DNA of 64,000 nucleotides, taken from DATEKX01 sp963726785 (lineage in GTDB: Bacteria > Acidobacteriota > Blastocatellia > UBA7656). A program made the translations under genes and the position numbers. Under the pieces are notes generated by a model, which was not told where the DNA came from, searched no databases, and was given only the letters and a program-made list of their open reading frames with translations. Below, piece by piece: positions 8,342 to 17,498 of the stretch (position 1 is its first letter; the number at the start of each line of letters is the position of its first letter). The stretch covers positions 1 to 64,000 of the forward strand of contig CAVSDJ010000006.1 of assembly GCA_963726785.1 (NCBI GenBank). Direction: 5' to 3'.

Positions 8342-9409
8342 ATGAGCCAGCAATCTGCTGCGAAAATTTTACGCCCGGCGACAGATGATCGCGTGATTTG
8401 CGATGTGGTCGAAGCGGCTCTGGGTTATCAAGCCGTGTTCGTTGCTCACGACATCAAGTTGTTTTCAACTCTTGCCGAAGGGCCGATGACGCTATCGGAA
8501 ATTTCTCAGGCGCTTGGCATTGCTCACCGCCCTGCAAGAGCGATTCTGGCAGTGTGCGTTTCGCTGGGGTTGATCAGCTTCAAAGATGATCGCTACTGTC
8601 TCGCTCGCGTTTCAGAAGATTATCTTCTCGAACGCAATCCGACTTATGCAGGCGCAATGCTGGACTTTGCCATTGATCAGAGCCGAGCTTTTTACACATT
8701 CGATAATTTGAAAAAGGCCGTGATGACGAATCGCCCGCAGGTCTATGACGGCACGTCCTGGGTAGAGATTCATCGAAAGCAATCGGAAGTTGCGCGCAAT
8801 TTCACTAGTTTGATGCACGGGCACAGCCTGAGCGCTGCGCTTGTGTGGCCGGAAACTGTTGATCTGGCCGAATGCAAAACTTTTCTGGACATAGGCGGAG
8901 GCTCAGGCGCACACTCGATAGGCACTGCGCTTGCCTGGCCGAATTTGCAAGCAATCATCTTTGACATCGCTCCGGTTTGCGAGGTCGCCGAAGGCTATAT
9001 TGCGAGCTACGAATTGCAAGATCGCGTTCGCGCGCAGGTCGGCGATATATGGAATGACATTTTTCCCCCATCCGATATTCATTTTTATTCGGATATATAC
9101 CATGACTGGCCGCCGGAGAGATGCCATGCGCTGACCGAGAAGAGTTTCGCGAGCCTTGAACCGGGCGGGCGCATAATCATCCACGAGATGCTTTACAACG
9201 ACGACGAGGTTGGCCCTTTTACGGTCGCCGCCTGCGCGGTTGAAATGCTCTTGTGGAACGAAGGCCAACAATACTCCGGCGGCGAGTTGAGCGCAATGCT
9301 GGCGGAAGCGGGCTTCATTGATATTGAAGTAAAGCCGACGTTCGGTTATTGGAGCATCGTTACGGGGCGCAAACCTCGGAACGCAATTGATTACTCGAAT
9401 GCTAATTGA
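8342..9409 (+). CDS. SAM-dependent O-methyltransferase
   Basis: A 355-residue class I methyltransferase of the plant/bacterial O-methyltransferase (Methyltransf_2) type. The N-terminal 100 residues are a winged-helix dimerisation domain (TLSEISQALGIAHRPARAI). FLDIGGGSGAHSIG near residue 180 is the SAM-binding glycine loop, IIFDIAPV the acidic strand, and HDWPPERCHALTEK with GGRIIIHEML complete the fold. The His in YHDWP matches the family's catalytic base. Ribosome-binding site aaaggag lies 8 bases upstream of the ATG. Substrates are usually phenolic or polyketide hydroxyls. It is followed at 19 bases by a SnoaL-like gene and then an APC permease, suggesting a small secondary-metabolite or detoxification unit. 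Confidence 0.88.
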   Translation: MSQQSAAKILRPATDDRVICDVVEAALGYQAVFVAHDIKLFSTLAEGPMTLSEISQALGIAHRPARAILAVCVSLGLISFKDDRYCLARVSEDYLLERNPTYAGAMLDFAIDQSRAFYTFDNLKKAVMTNRPQVYDGTSWVEIHRKQSEVARNFTSLMHGHSLSAALVWPETVDLAECKTFLDIGGGSGAHSIGTALAWPNLQAIIFDIAPVCEVAEGYIASYELQDRVRAQVGDIWNDIFPPSDIHFYSDIYHDWPPERCHALTEKSFASLEPGGRIIIHEMLYNDDEVGPFTVAACAVEMLLWNEGQQYSGGELSAMLAEAGFIDIEVKPTFGYWSIVTGRKPRNAIDYSNAN

Positions 9410-9428
9410 AAACAGAAAGGATCAAAAC

Positions 9429-9842
9429 ATGAGTGAACAACCAAACAGCAAAATAGTGCAGCAAGCTTACGATAATTTCAAAAGCGGTGACATACAATCT
9501 CTGGTCGGCTTGATGGCCGATAACGTTGAATGGCAATTGCCTGACGTAGCGAACATCCCCTTTGCCGGAAAGCGAAGCGGGCGCGAATCAATAACGCAGT
9601 TTTTTGCATCCGTAGCCGCGAATCAGGAAGCTCTGCAGTTTGAGCCTCGCGAGTTCGTCGAGCAAGGCGACAAGGTCGTGGCTCTGGGACATTATAAGTG
9701 GCGCATTCTTTCTACGGGCCGCGAGTACGAGAGTGATTTTGTGCATATCTTCACGGTTCGCGGCGGGCAAATCGTTGGGTTCAGGGAACACTTCGACACA
9801 GCTTTAGCCCAGGCAGCTTATCAGAAGGCAGCAAACGCGTGA
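9429..9842 (+). CDS. SnoaL-like / NTF2-fold protein
   Basis: 137 residues starting MSEQPNSKIVQQAYDNFKSG, the hallmark opening of the SnoaL/ketosteroid-isomerase-like superfamily. DNVEWQLPDV, GRESITQFF, VALGHYKWRI and FVHIFTVRGGQIVGFREHFDT follow the cone-shaped NTF2 fold in order. Members are hydroxylases, cyclases or plain binding proteins, so chemistry cannot be assigned. ATG 9429 is chosen because aaagga sits about 8 bases upstream. The close spacing to the upstream methyltransferase suggests co-transcription. Confidence 0.85.
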   Translation: MSEQPNSKIVQQAYDNFKSGDIQSLVGLMADNVEWQLPDVANIPFAGKRSGRESITQFFASVAANQEALQFEPREFVEQGDKVVALGHYKWRILSTGREYESDFVHIFTVRGGQIVGFREHFDTALAQAAYQKAANA

Positions 9843-9952
9843 TCGGCAGAACCGAAGCGCGCGAGGCAATGTTTATGATATAACTTGAAGCCTGAGATGT
9901 ATCTTTCCAAAGCTTCGCGCGCTCGGCCTGCGCGCAAAAGAGACACGGATAA

Positions 9953-11401
9953 ATGGCAAGTAGCTCCGCAGTCGCAACCCCTACGGGCGAGCAGCGCGTC
10001 GAAGCGCGCAGCGACGCTTTCAAAAAAGAGCTTGGTCTTCGCGACCTGGCGCTCGCACAGATTCTGTTAGTCGTAGGCACAGGTTGGGTTGGCACGGCTG
10101 CAAAGCTCGGCGCATCGAACATTATTTTCTGGCTACTTGGCATTACGCTTTTTTATGCGCCGCTGGCGGCAGTGGTCATCCATCTCAACCGGCTCATGCC
10201 GCTCGAAGGCGGGCCGTACCAGTGGGCAAAATCAGCTTTCAACGAATTCACAGGCTTCATCGTCGCCTGGAATACATGGCTTTTTATTATTGTGTTTATG
10301 TCCGCTCTGGGTCTGAGCGTGTCAACAGGGCTGGCTTACGCGATAGGGCCAAGCGGCGGCTGGATGGCTGAAAGCAAATGGTTCATTACGGCTGCGAGCT
10401 TTGTCGTCATGCTTGTGCTCGCGCTTCTGTCTACACTTGGATTCGGCGTCGGCAAATGGGTGCATAATGCAGGCAGTATAATTTTGCTCGTCGTCTTTGC
10501 AACGCTCATTGCGCTGCCGATTTTGAGCCCCGGTCGAGACACGATTGCAGAGTCCTCGGCCCTTAAAGTAGAAATTCCCGAACTCTCTTTGCTGAACCTC
10601 ACCATCTTCACAAAGATGGCGGTCTATGCGCTGGCCGGGTTCGAGTGCATGACGATACTTGCGGGCGAGTGCCGCAATGCGCGGCGCACAATCGGTCGCT
10701 CGGTGATGATTGCTGCGCCGATCATCGCGTTGATATATATTCTCGGAACCGCATCCGTGCTGGCATTCGTCCGACCCGAAGATGTTGATCTCATCAATCC
10801 AATCGCACAGGCATTCAGCATCGGCTTTCGCCCGTTCGGAGTTGCCGCCTATATTGCGCCTGTTGCAATCCTTTTGCTGATTGCGCGCGACATTGCGCAA
10901 TCGAGCAATGTCTTTGCCGCAAACACGCGCCTTCCGATGGTTGCCGCCTGGGACAGATTGCTGCCCGAATGGTTCACACGCCTTCACTCGAAATATAAAA
11001 CGCCGGTTAACTCTATCATCTTCGTCGCTGCCGTCACGCTTGCGATAGGCCTGGCCGGATTGACAGGTGTCGGGCAGCAAGAAGCATTTCAGTTGCTACA
11101 GAGCGCCGCTGGCGTGTTCTTCGCCACTACGTATTTGATTATTTTCTCCATACCGATCATTGGATTGAGGCGCTCTGATGTGCGCTTGCCGCTATGGCTG
11201 AAGATTGCCTCGGCATCTGGGTTTCTGGTCACGCTGCTGTTCGTGGCGCTCTCGATCTTTCCAATCGTAGAAGTGGAAAGCCGATTTACGTTTGCAGCTA
11301 AGATCGCTCTGGTAATTATTGCTGCCAATGCCATCGGCGCTTCGATATTCATCGTCGCTCGAAGCAAACGAAGAGCGCGTCAGGCAACTGCTCATACCTG
11401 A
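9953..11401 (+). CDS. APC-superfamily amino acid/amine permease
   Basis: A 482-residue inner-membrane permease with about 12 predicted helices. The N-terminus KKELGLRDLALAQILLVVG leads into the first broken helix region, and GGPYQWAK after it is the APC substrate-site segment. It is strongly similar along its entire length to the permease at 58392-59822 (shared blocks include LNRLMPLEGG, QWAK, LPEWFTRLH and GVGQQEAFQLL), so the two are paralogs. The substrate is probably an amino acid or polyamine; the family alone does not say which. A 110-base spacer separates it from the SnoaL-like gene. Confidence 0.87.
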   Translation: MASSSAVATPTGEQRVEARSDAFKKELGLRDLALAQILLVVGTGWVGTAAKLGASNIIFWLLGITLFYAPLAAVVIHLNRLMPLEGGPYQWAKSAFNEFTGFIVAWNTWLFIIVFMSALGLSVSTGLAYAIGPSGGWMAESKWFITAASFVVMLVLALLSTLGFGVGKWVHNAGSIILLVVFATLIALPILSPGRDTIAESSALKVEIPELSLLNLTIFTKMAVYALAGFECMTILAGECRNARRTIGRSVMIAAPIIALIYILGTASVLAFVRPEDVDLINPIAQAFSIGFRPFGVAAYIAPVAILLLIARDIAQSSNVFAANTRLPMVAAWDRLLPEWFTRLHSKYKTPVNSIIFVAAVTLAIGLAGLTGVGQQEAFQLLQSAAGVFFATTYLIIFSIPIIGLRRSDVRLPLWLKIASASGFLVTLLFVALSIFPIVEVESRFTFAAKIALVIIAANAIGASIFIVARSKRRARQATAHT

Positions 11402-11429
11402 TTAATACAACATTCCTATGCCGCTTTAA

Positions 11430-12200
11430 TTACTCCGTAATCTTGGGCGGCGGCGGCGCTGTAGCAGGCTCCGAAGGTTGAGCGTTCGTCTGAGAAGAGG
11501 CGTCTACAGGTACTGTAGCAGCAGGCACGGACGTAACCTTCACGGCTGCCTTCGCCGTCTTCATCAGCCCGTAATACTCCTGCACATAATCTTTGATCGC
11601 GCCGTGTCCCCACCGCGAGTAGTAATCGTAATTCTTCATCTCTCTGTAAACCTGCTCGAAATCCCAGCCATATCGGTTGAAACGATAAATGGCCCCTATC
11701 AATCCTGTGCGATGGCGGCCACCTACGCAATGGACATAAACAGGCAAGCTCGATGCATCATTGGCGATTGCAAGAAAAGCTTCGATCTTATCATTAGCTG
11801 GCTTCCGCTTATCGCTCATTGGGATGTTTACATATCTCATGCCCGCAGCTTCTGCGCCCGACTTTTCATAACTCTCAGGATCATCTCGCAGATCAAGGAC
11901 GGTCTTGATGCCGAGCGCGGCCATTGCCGTGTAATCATTCGGTTCGGGTTGCGCCCCTCTGTAGAAGTGCTCGTCCATCTGCCCGAAGTTCTTTATTGTT
12001 ATGTTGGGAAATTGCGAAGGCGCAGTCTCTTTCTGCGAAGAATCCCCTGCTGCGATTGCCTCTGTTGAGGTGATCTGGTCTGTCGTCGGCCTTGATGATC
12101 TTAGAAGACCGAAAGCGAAAACAATCAATAGAGCTGCCAGACCGGCTTTTAAGTAATCTATCCGTGTCATCTTAGCAAAAGCATGTACTGTTCGATTCAT
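11430..12200 (-). CDS. Membrane-anchored tyrosine / dual-specificity phosphatase
   Basis: 256 residues. An N-terminal helix at about 18-34 (AGLAALLIVFAFGLL) anchors the protein; the rest should be periplasmic. The PTP loop VHCVGGRHRTG supplies the catalytic Cys and Arg (HCxxGxxRTG), with FYRGAQPEPNDYTAM and GIKTVLDLRDDPE being the typical upstream strands of the fused DSP/PTP family. The last 35 residues are a Pro/Ala/Thr-rich tail. Ribosome-binding site aggagg precedes ATG 12200. It converges on the APC permease gene with 28 bases between. The substrate is unknown; phosphoinositide or phosphotyrosine activity has been shown for relatives. Confidence 0.87.
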   Translation of the reverse strand: MNRTVHAFAKMTRIDYLKAGLAALLIVFAFGLLRSSRPTTDQITSTEAIAAGDSSQKETAPSQFPNITIKNFGQMDEHFYRGAQPEPNDYTAMAALGIKTVLDLRDDPESYEKSGAEAAGMRYVNIPMSDKRKPANDKIEAFLAIANDASSLPVYVHCVGGRHRTGLIGAIYRFNRYGWDFEQVYREMKNYDYYSRWGHGAIKDYVQEYYGLMKTAKAAVKVTSVPAATVPVDASSQTNAQPSEPATAPPPPKITE

Positions 12201-12425
12201 ATTCAGCCCTCCTTTGCTCAGTCATTTCACTGCGCCTCACAAACAGGTGAATTCAAATGAATCACCGGGCGGCTCTTGAAAGATCAGATCGTTCTTTTCT
12301 AAGACTATCTATTGCCCATTTATAATATGTTTCAACTTTCGTGCCATTGCCGGTTCAAAGCTATAAGAAAAGCTAATTGCAAGCGACGAGCGAATGGATT
12401 AGGATTCACCACGAGGGAGATTCGA

Positions 12426-13346
12426 TTGCGAAAAATAGTTGAGTGCATACCGAACTTCAGCGAAGGCCGCAACGCCGAAGTCATTGATCAGATAGTTGCG
12501 GCGATAAAGACTGTTCCCGGCGCTGTGTTGCTCGATTACGAATCGGACGCGGATCACAATCGCTCAGTCGTAACTTTCGTAGCTCCGCCGGACAAAGTCG
12601 TTGATGCGGCAATTCAGGCGGCCAAACGCGCAGCGGAATTGATTGACTTAAACAAACACACGGGCGAGCACCCGCGAATGGGCGCGACCGATGTCATTCC
12701 GTTTGTGCCTATTTCGGGCGTGACGATGGAAGATTGCGTCGCGCTTGCTCGCGACTGCGGCGAGCGAATGTGGAGCGAGCTTGGCATCCCCGTTTATCTT
12801 TACGAAAAGGCTGCGACGAGGCCAGAGCGCGAGAATCTGGCGGCGGTTCGCAAAGGGCAGTTTGAAGGCATACGCGACGAGATAGCCAGCCGTGAAGCGC
12901 GGCGACCCGATTTCGGCGAGGCCCGTGTTCATCCCACAGCAGGCATCACCGCAGTAGGCGCGCGACCTCCGCTTATCGCTTACAATGTCAATCTCGGAAC
13001 TTCGGACATCGAGATAGCTAACAAAATCGCGCGGGCCGTTCGCCATATGTCAGGCGGGCTGCGCTACGTGAAGGCGTTGGGCTTCGAGTTGAAAGATCGC
13101 GGCATCGTGCAGGTTTCAATGAACATGGTCAACTACGAAGGCACGCCGTTGTTTCGCGCGTTCGAGATGATAAAGCGCGAAGCCGAGCGTTACGGCGTCC
13201 CGATAGTCGGCTCTGAAATCGTCGGACTGGTTCCGCAGCACGCTTTGAATGCGGTCGCAGACTTTTATCTTCAACTGGAAAATTTCAGCGAGAATCAAAT
13301 ACTGGAAGAGCGATTGGCGGCGGCGCTGGAAGAGGTGAATGAATGA
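12426..13346 (+). CDS. ftcD: Glutamate formimidoyltransferase
   Basis: Transfers the formimino group of N-formiminoglutamate to tetrahydrofolate in histidine degradation. The protein starts LRKIVECIPNFSEGRNAEVI and contains DADHNRSVVTF, HTGEHPRMGATDVIPF and GARPPLIAYNVNL, all diagnostic. About 306 residues from a TTG start at 12426, matching the family's formiminotransferase unit. TTG is chosen because gagggag lies about 8 bases upstream and the family's conserved N-terminus begins there; in-frame codons further up encode unrelated sequence. The cyclodeaminase gene follows with a 4-base overlap, so the two activities that are fused in animal FTCD are separate but coupled here. Confidence 0.92.
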   Translation: MRKIVECIPNFSEGRNAEVIDQIVAAIKTVPGAVLLDYESDADHNRSVVTFVAPPDKVVDAAIQAAKRAAELIDLNKHTGEHPRMGATDVIPFVPISGVTMEDCVALARDCGERMWSELGIPVYLYEKAATRPERENLAAVRKGQFEGIRDEIASREARRPDFGEARVHPTAGITAVGARPPLIAYNVNLGTSDIEIANKIARAVRHMSGGLRYVKALGFELKDRGIVQVSMNMVNYEGTPLFRAFEMIKREAERYGVPIVGSEIVGLVPQHALNAVADFYLQLENFSENQILEERLAAALEEVNE

Positions 13347-14042
13347 GCGAATCGAATTCGACTGAATTAGTCTCGGCAGATCAAAACAAATCAAACTCCG
13401 AGCCTCAAAATATTCGCAGGGTTGTACGATGGCGACTTGCCGATTCGCTCGGCCTATTCCCTGACATGGTCGCGGCGGGCACGCCGACGCCCGGCGGCGG
13501 AAGCGTCGCCGCTATGTGCGGAGTGATGGCTGCATCGCTCGGCCAGATGGTGTGCAATCTTACAATCGGTAAGCCTAAGTATGCCGACCGCGAGCCGCGA
13601 CTAAAAGATATAAGAGACGAGCTTGAGCGATTGGGCATGCTCTTGCGCGAATTGATGGCGGAAGATGCCGCGAGCTTTGAAGCAGTGCTTAGGGCTTATC
13701 GCTTGCCGAAGGAAACCGAACAGCAGAAACAAGAGCGCGCACTGCAGGTTCAAGCTGCAACGCTTTTTGCGATCAATGTCCCTCTTGATACTGCGGAGCG
13801 TTCGTTTGAAGTGCTAAAACATTTGCGAGAGCTTGCCGACATCGGCAACCAGAACGCATTATCTGATATGGCAGTCGGCGCGCAGCTTGCGCAGACAGCC
13901 ATCAAAGGCGCATCTTACAATGTTCGCGTGAATCTCGGCTCGCTTACCGATAAGGAAGCCGCCAGTAGGAATAGAGGAACAGATTGCTCGCCTGATTGAC
14001 GGGTCACGGGCCATTGCCGAAGAAGTGGAAGCGCGATTGTAA
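13343..14042 (+). CDS. Formimidoyltetrahydrofolate cyclodeaminase, frameshifted near the end
   Basis: Converts 5-formimino-THF to 5,10-methenyl-THF plus ammonia. LGLFPDMVAAGTPTPGGGSVAA is the hallmark region (core GTPTPGGGS), then MVCNLTIGKPKY and DMAVGAQLAQTAIKGA as in FTCD C-terminal domains. The first frame ends early at 13999 after LTDKEAASRNRG. Shifting one base at about 13953-13957 gives IEEQIARLIDGSRAIAEEVE and a TAA at 14040-14042, the normal family C-terminus. So one extra base is present relative to the expected gene of about 233 residues. Overlaps the formimidoyltransferase stop by 4 bases. Confidence 0.85.
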
Positions 14043-14051
14043 GGGGCGAGA

Positions 14052-14080
14052 ATTTGAGATTTCAATTTGAAATCTCAAAT
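14052..14080. repeat. Perfect 14-bp palindrome with 1-base loop
   Basis: Arms atttgagatttcaa (14052-14065) and its exact complement (14067-14080) around one T. It covers the presumed start region of the crotonase gene, so translation starting at ATG 14079 would be affected if the hairpin forms; it could also terminate the cyclodeaminase transcript. Confidence 0.85.
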
Positions 14081-14879
14081 GTCCAGTTACCGCAAAGCTA
14101 TGCCAGCGCATTACAAAGACATCCAGTTCTCAGTGACGGACAGAGTGGCGCGAATAACATTCGCCCGCCCGCCGCTGAACGTCTTCACCATCGCGATGAT
14201 GAAAGAGATCATTGACGCGATCAACCGCATCAGCGCGACGCCTAACGTGTGCGCCATTGTATTTGCCGCGCAGCCCGGCGCGCGAACCTTCTCGGCAGGC
14301 GTTTCCATCGAAGAGCATCGCCCTGAGACCGTCTATCAAATGCTCGAAGCGTTTCATTCGATATTCCGCGCGCTAACGATAGTCTCAAAGCCTGTGATTG
14401 CGCTTGTCGGAGGCGCGGCGCTCGGCGGCGGGTGCGAGCTTGTCGCGTTCGCAGACATCGTCATCGCCGCCCAGTCGGCGCGCTTCGGCCAGCCTGAAAT
14501 CAAGTTGGGGGTCTTCCCTCCGGCTGCTGCCGTGATGTTGCCCAGAGTCATAGGCGAAAAGAAAGCGCGCGAAATGATACTGACAGGCGAACTGCTCACA
14601 GCCGAGACTGCGCGCTCGCTCGGATTAATCAATTACGTTGTTGCGGAAGCTGAACTGGAGACGAAAGTTCAAGAGATTCTAGATCAGTTGAGGCAGATGA
14701 GCGTTCCCGTGCTTGAGTTGGCTCGCCGCGCACTCGTCGCCGGTTCGTGGCCCGGATTTGATGACGCGCTCAAGCGCACGGAAGACATCTATCTCAATCA
14801 ACTAATGACACTCAAAGACCCACTAGAGGGCATAGAAGCGTTCATAGCAAAACGCCAGCCCCGATGGAAACATAAATAG
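14079..14879 (+). CDS. Enoyl-CoA hydratase/isomerase (crotonase) family protein
   Basis: About 266 residues. The fold is clear from ARITFARPPLNVFTIAMM, the oxyanion-hole GGAALGGGCELVAFADIVI, ARFGQPEIKLGVFPPAAA and LTGELLTAETARSLGLIN. The first catalytic Glu position (GCELV area) is occupied, but the second position reads LGVFPPAAA rather than LG(I/L)xPGxGG, so simple hydratase activity is uncertain; decarboxylase or hydrolase activities occur in such variants. The start is ambiguous: ATG 14079 lies in a palindrome, ATG 14100 (MPAHYKDIQ) is the alternative, and neither has a strong ribosome-binding site. DUF971 follows after 4 bases. Confidence 0.85.
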   Translation: MSSYRKAMPAHYKDIQFSVTDRVARITFARPPLNVFTIAMMKEIIDAINRISATPNVCAIVFAAQPGARTFSAGVSIEEHRPETVYQMLEAFHSIFRALTIVSKPVIALVGGAALGGGCELVAFADIVIAAQSARFGQPEIKLGVFPPAAAVMLPRVIGEKKAREMILTGELLTAETARSLGLINYVVAEAELETKVQEILDQLRQMSVPVLELARRALVAGSWPGFDDALKRTEDIYLNQLMTLKDPLEGIEAFIAKRQPRWKHK

Positions 14880-14883
14880 AGTT

Positions 14884-15390
14884 ATGCCGACCCCATTACC
14901 GCTTGAGATAACCAAGACGGGAGCGCAAGAGATAACCATTCGATGGGATGACGGGCACGTCAGCCGCTACTCTATCAAATACCTGCGCTCTGAATGCACG
15001 TGCGCGATGTGCGTCAACGAAATAACAGGGCGGCGCATGCTTGACCCCAATACGATCTCTGAAGACATTACTGTTTTAAGCGCAGAGCATGTTGGTCGCT
15101 ACGGCGTGAAGTTTACCTTCAGCGACCGCCACGATAACGGTATCTACACGTGGGAAAACCTGCGCGCGATTTGTCCATGCGACCAGTGTAAACCTGAGTC
15201 GAATATTTTGAAAGAGAGTGATTATGAAACTGCGCGTGAATTGTGTTGCGATTCTGCTCGCCGCTCTGTTTGTTTGCCCGCTTTCAACCTTCGGCGGCGA
15301 CATCAAGAAAAAAGAAGAAGTAGTCGCATCCGTCGAAAAACACAAAGCCGAACTCACAGGGTTGAGCGATCAAATCTGGGCATTCGCTGA
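14884..15390 (+). CDS. DUF971 family protein with anomalous C-terminal extension
   Basis: Residues 1-110 match DUF971 (gamma-butyrobetaine hydroxylase-like N-terminal domain): ITIRWDDGHVSRYSIKYLR, CTCAMCVNEITGRR, VGRYGVKFTFSDRHDNGIYTW and CPCDQC. The three Cys pairs suggest a zinc or iron-sulfur site; relatives are linked to Fe-S assembly. The family normally ends just after CPCDQC, at about 15195. Here the frame runs on for about 60 Arg-rich residues and overlaps the signal-peptide start of the next gene by 167 bases out of frame. A one-base shift near 15190 would give a TGA at 15211-15213, which is more natural, so a small indel is suspected. Confidence 0.75.
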   Translation: MPTPLPLEITKTGAQEITIRWDDGHVSRYSIKYLRSECTCAMCVNEITGRRMLDPNTISEDITVLSAEHVGRYGVKFTFSDRHDNGIYTWENLRAICPCDQCKPESNILKESDYETARELCCDSARRSVCLPAFNLRRRHQEKRRSSRIRRKTQSRTHRVERSNLGIR

Positions 15391-16675
15391 GACCGCCCTG
15401 CGCGAGACTCGCTCTTCAAAAGTTCTCGCCGATTACGCAGAGAAGCAGGGCTTCGAGGTCAAACGCGGTGTTTCAGGGATGCCGACGGCCTTTGTTGCTT
15501 CCTACGGGGAAGGTCGGCCCCTGATCGGCATACTTGGCGAATTCGACGCCTTGCCCGGCATCTCGCAAAAAGCATCAACAGTCAAAGAGCCTCTTGAGGC
15601 AGGCGCGCCGGGTCACGGCTGCGGCCATAATATGTTCGGCGCGGCCAGTCTGGGCGCAGCAGTCGCCATAAAAGAATTGATCGAGGCGGGCAAGCTCAAA
15701 GGCACGATTCGATTTTATGGCACTCCCGCCGAAGAAGACGTAGGCGGCAAAGTTTACATGGCGCGCGATGGGCTATTCAACGATCTCGACGTATGTCTGG
15801 CGTGGCATCCCGACGACAGAATCAGGGCCGATACTCAAAGCTCGCAGGCGATAGTCACCTTTACCGTGGAGTTCAAAGGCAAAGCGTCGCACGCGGCTGC
15901 CGACCCCTGGAACGGGCGCAGCGCGCTTGCAGGTCTTGAGTTCTTCACGACCGGCCTGAACCGAATGCGCGAATTCGTCAAGCCCTCCGTTCGCATGCAC
16001 TACACTGTGCAGAAGGGCGGAGACGTTCCCAACGTCGTACCCGAATACGCGAGAGTGCTGGTGTGGCTGCGCGATTCAAAGCGCACAGGAGTCGAAGAAC
16101 TTCTGGCTCGCGTGCGCAAAATAGCCGAAGGCGCAGCGTTAATGGCTGAGGTCGAATCAAAGCTTTCGATTGTGGGCGGCGATTACGAATTGCTGGTCAA
16201 CATGGCAGGCGCACGAGTGATTCACTCGAATCTGACATGGCTTGGGCCTATTCAGTACACGAATGAAGAGCAGGAATTCGCGCGGGCCATTCAGCGCGCG
16301 ACGGGAGTGGAAACCAGAGGATTGAACGGCGCAATTCAACCGCTCGAAGAACCAAAGGGCGAGCCATCAGGCGGTTCGACCGATGTGGCCGATGTAAGCT
16401 GGATAGTGCCAACGCTTCACCTTTCGGTCACCACCGCGCCCGAAGGCGCGCCCTGGCACGCATGGCCCGTAGTCGCTTGCGGCGGCATGTCAATCGGTCA
16501 CAAGGGGCTGGCGCAGGCGGCCAAAGCGCTCGCTACGACAATGGTGGATTTGTTTGAAGACGCCAAAACGCGCGAAGCGATTCAAGCGGAATTCAAATCA
16601 CAAACGAAAGGACACGTCTACAAGCCTTACATCCCCGAAGGCCCGCCGCCTGTGCCTAAAGGGAGTGAGAACTGA
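15224..16675 (+). CDS. M20-family amidohydrolase (AbgB-like), secreted
   Basis: 483 residues. ATG 15224 starts MKLRVNCVAILLAALFVCPL, a Sec signal peptide ending near TFGGD, preceded by an agagag ribosome-binding site; a GTG at 15218 is possible. GILGEFDALPGI, GHGCGHNMFGAAS, YGTPAEEDVGGK, WHPDD and the lid motif GKASHAAADPWNGRSAL are those of M20D aminoacyl hydrolases, closest to aminobenzoyl-glutamate hydrolase subunit B. The metal ligands (Cys, His, Glu-Glu, His) are present. Expected reaction is hydrolysis of an N-acyl amino acid outside the cytoplasm. It follows DUF971 with an overlap, so it may share its transcript. Confidence 0.88.
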   Translation: MKLRVNCVAILLAALFVCPLSTFGGDIKKKEEVVASVEKHKAELTGLSDQIWAFAETALRETRSSKVLADYAEKQGFEVKRGVSGMPTAFVASYGEGRPLIGILGEFDALPGISQKASTVKEPLEAGAPGHGCGHNMFGAASLGAAVAIKELIEAGKLKGTIRFYGTPAEEDVGGKVYMARDGLFNDLDVCLAWHPDDRIRADTQSSQAIVTFTVEFKGKASHAAADPWNGRSALAGLEFFTTGLNRMREFVKPSVRMHYTVQKGGDVPNVVPEYARVLVWLRDSKRTGVEELLARVRKIAEGAALMAEVESKLSIVGGDYELLVNMAGARVIHSNLTWLGPIQYTNEEQEFARAIQRATGVETRGLNGAIQPLEEPKGEPSGGSTDVADVSWIVPTLHLSVTTAPEGAPWHAWPVVACGGMSIGHKGLAQAAKALATTMVDLFEDAKTREAIQAEFKSQTKGHVYKPYIPEGPPPVPKGSEN

Positions 16676-16758
16676 TACAAGTGACGATAAGCAATCCGGG
16701 TGATCTAAACTCATCACTTGTCACTCGTCACTCGTCACTGCTATATTTCGATTTCAGA

Positions 16759-17268
16759 ATGAACTCGCGCGTTTTGGTTCTCAATGCTTCTTTCGAGCCA
16801 ATCAACGTCTGCACGGCGCGGCGCGCTGTCGTGCTCATACTCAAAGGCGTGGCTTACGCCGAAGAGAGTTCGTCTAAGTGGCTTCACTCCTCGCGCTTTT
16901 CAATGCCGATGCCTTCGGTGATTCGCCTGGTCGAATACATTCATATCCCGTTCGAGCGAAAGAGCCTTTCACGCAAAAACATCCTGCTGCGCGATCACAA
17001 TACCTGCCAATACTGTGGCCGAATATTCGCGCCGCAGGAACTCACGCTCGATCACATACATCCTCGCTCGCGCGGCGGCGATTCGAGCTGGGATAATCTT
17101 GTCACCTGCTGCCGATCTTGCAACAATCGCAAAGGCGATCAGGCGGCTGAAGATGTCGGTATGCGATTGCTCAAACGACCGCAAGCTTATAACCTGCACG
17201 TGAATCGTCAAATCATCCGTTATCTTGGCCGCGCAGATGAATCGTGGCGCAAGTACCTCTTTTATTGA
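16759..17268 (+). CDS. HNH endonuclease family protein
   Basis: 169 residues from ATG 16759 (MNSRVLVLNASFEPINVC, the usual start of this family). CQYCGR and CCRSCNNRKG form the zinc-binding Cys pairs around LDHIHPRSRGGDSSWDNL, which holds the HNH catalytic His and Asn. These widespread stand-alone HNH proteins are often called HNHc domain proteins; their role is unknown and they are not restriction enzymes. An earlier start at 16681 would add sequence made of a cactcgtcactcgtcact direct repeat, so it is rejected. The TGA stop lies in the left arm of an inverted repeat. Confidence 0.88.
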   Translation: MNSRVLVLNASFEPINVCTARRAVVLILKGVAYAEESSSKWLHSSRFSMPMPSVIRLVEYIHIPFERKSLSRKNILLRDHNTCQYCGRIFAPQELTLDHIHPRSRGGDSSWDNLVTCCRSCNNRKGDQAAEDVGMRLLKRPQAYNLHVNRQIIRYLGRADESWRKYLFY

Positions 17269-17365
17269 ATTTTGGATTTTAGATTTTGGATTGTCGGAGA
17301 CGAGCCTTAAAATACAGTCCGGGTTCTCTTCTAATCCAAAATCTAAAATCTAAAATCCAAAATTC
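17267..17365. repeat. AT-rich inverted repeat after the HNH gene
   Basis: Left arm 17267-17292 consists of tttggatttt-type words; its near-complement at 17333-17365 carries one additional attttagatt-like unit. Arms are about 26 and 33 bases, separated by 40 bases. The remaining 130 bases up to the MlaE gene hold only a weak open frame (17286-17495) that is largely this repeat. Confidence 0.8.
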
Positions 17366-17498
17366 GGTTGACTGTCGTGTGCGAAAGTTTCATCATACTG
17401 ACACTCAGCCAATTTGCGTGTTCGGCCTGAGAAGCGTGCGCGAAACTACTCAAAGAGAGGAAGAAACAAGCTCCGCGCCGGTAGAAACTGACTGAGTG

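Noticed and set aside
10322..11080. A 252-codon minus-strand frame
   Set aside because: Antisense shadow of the APC permease, rich in Arg, Cys and His and without any domain.
17286..17495. A 69-codon frame before mlaE
   Set aside because: Mostly the AT-rich inverted repeat and no ribosome-binding site or domain.
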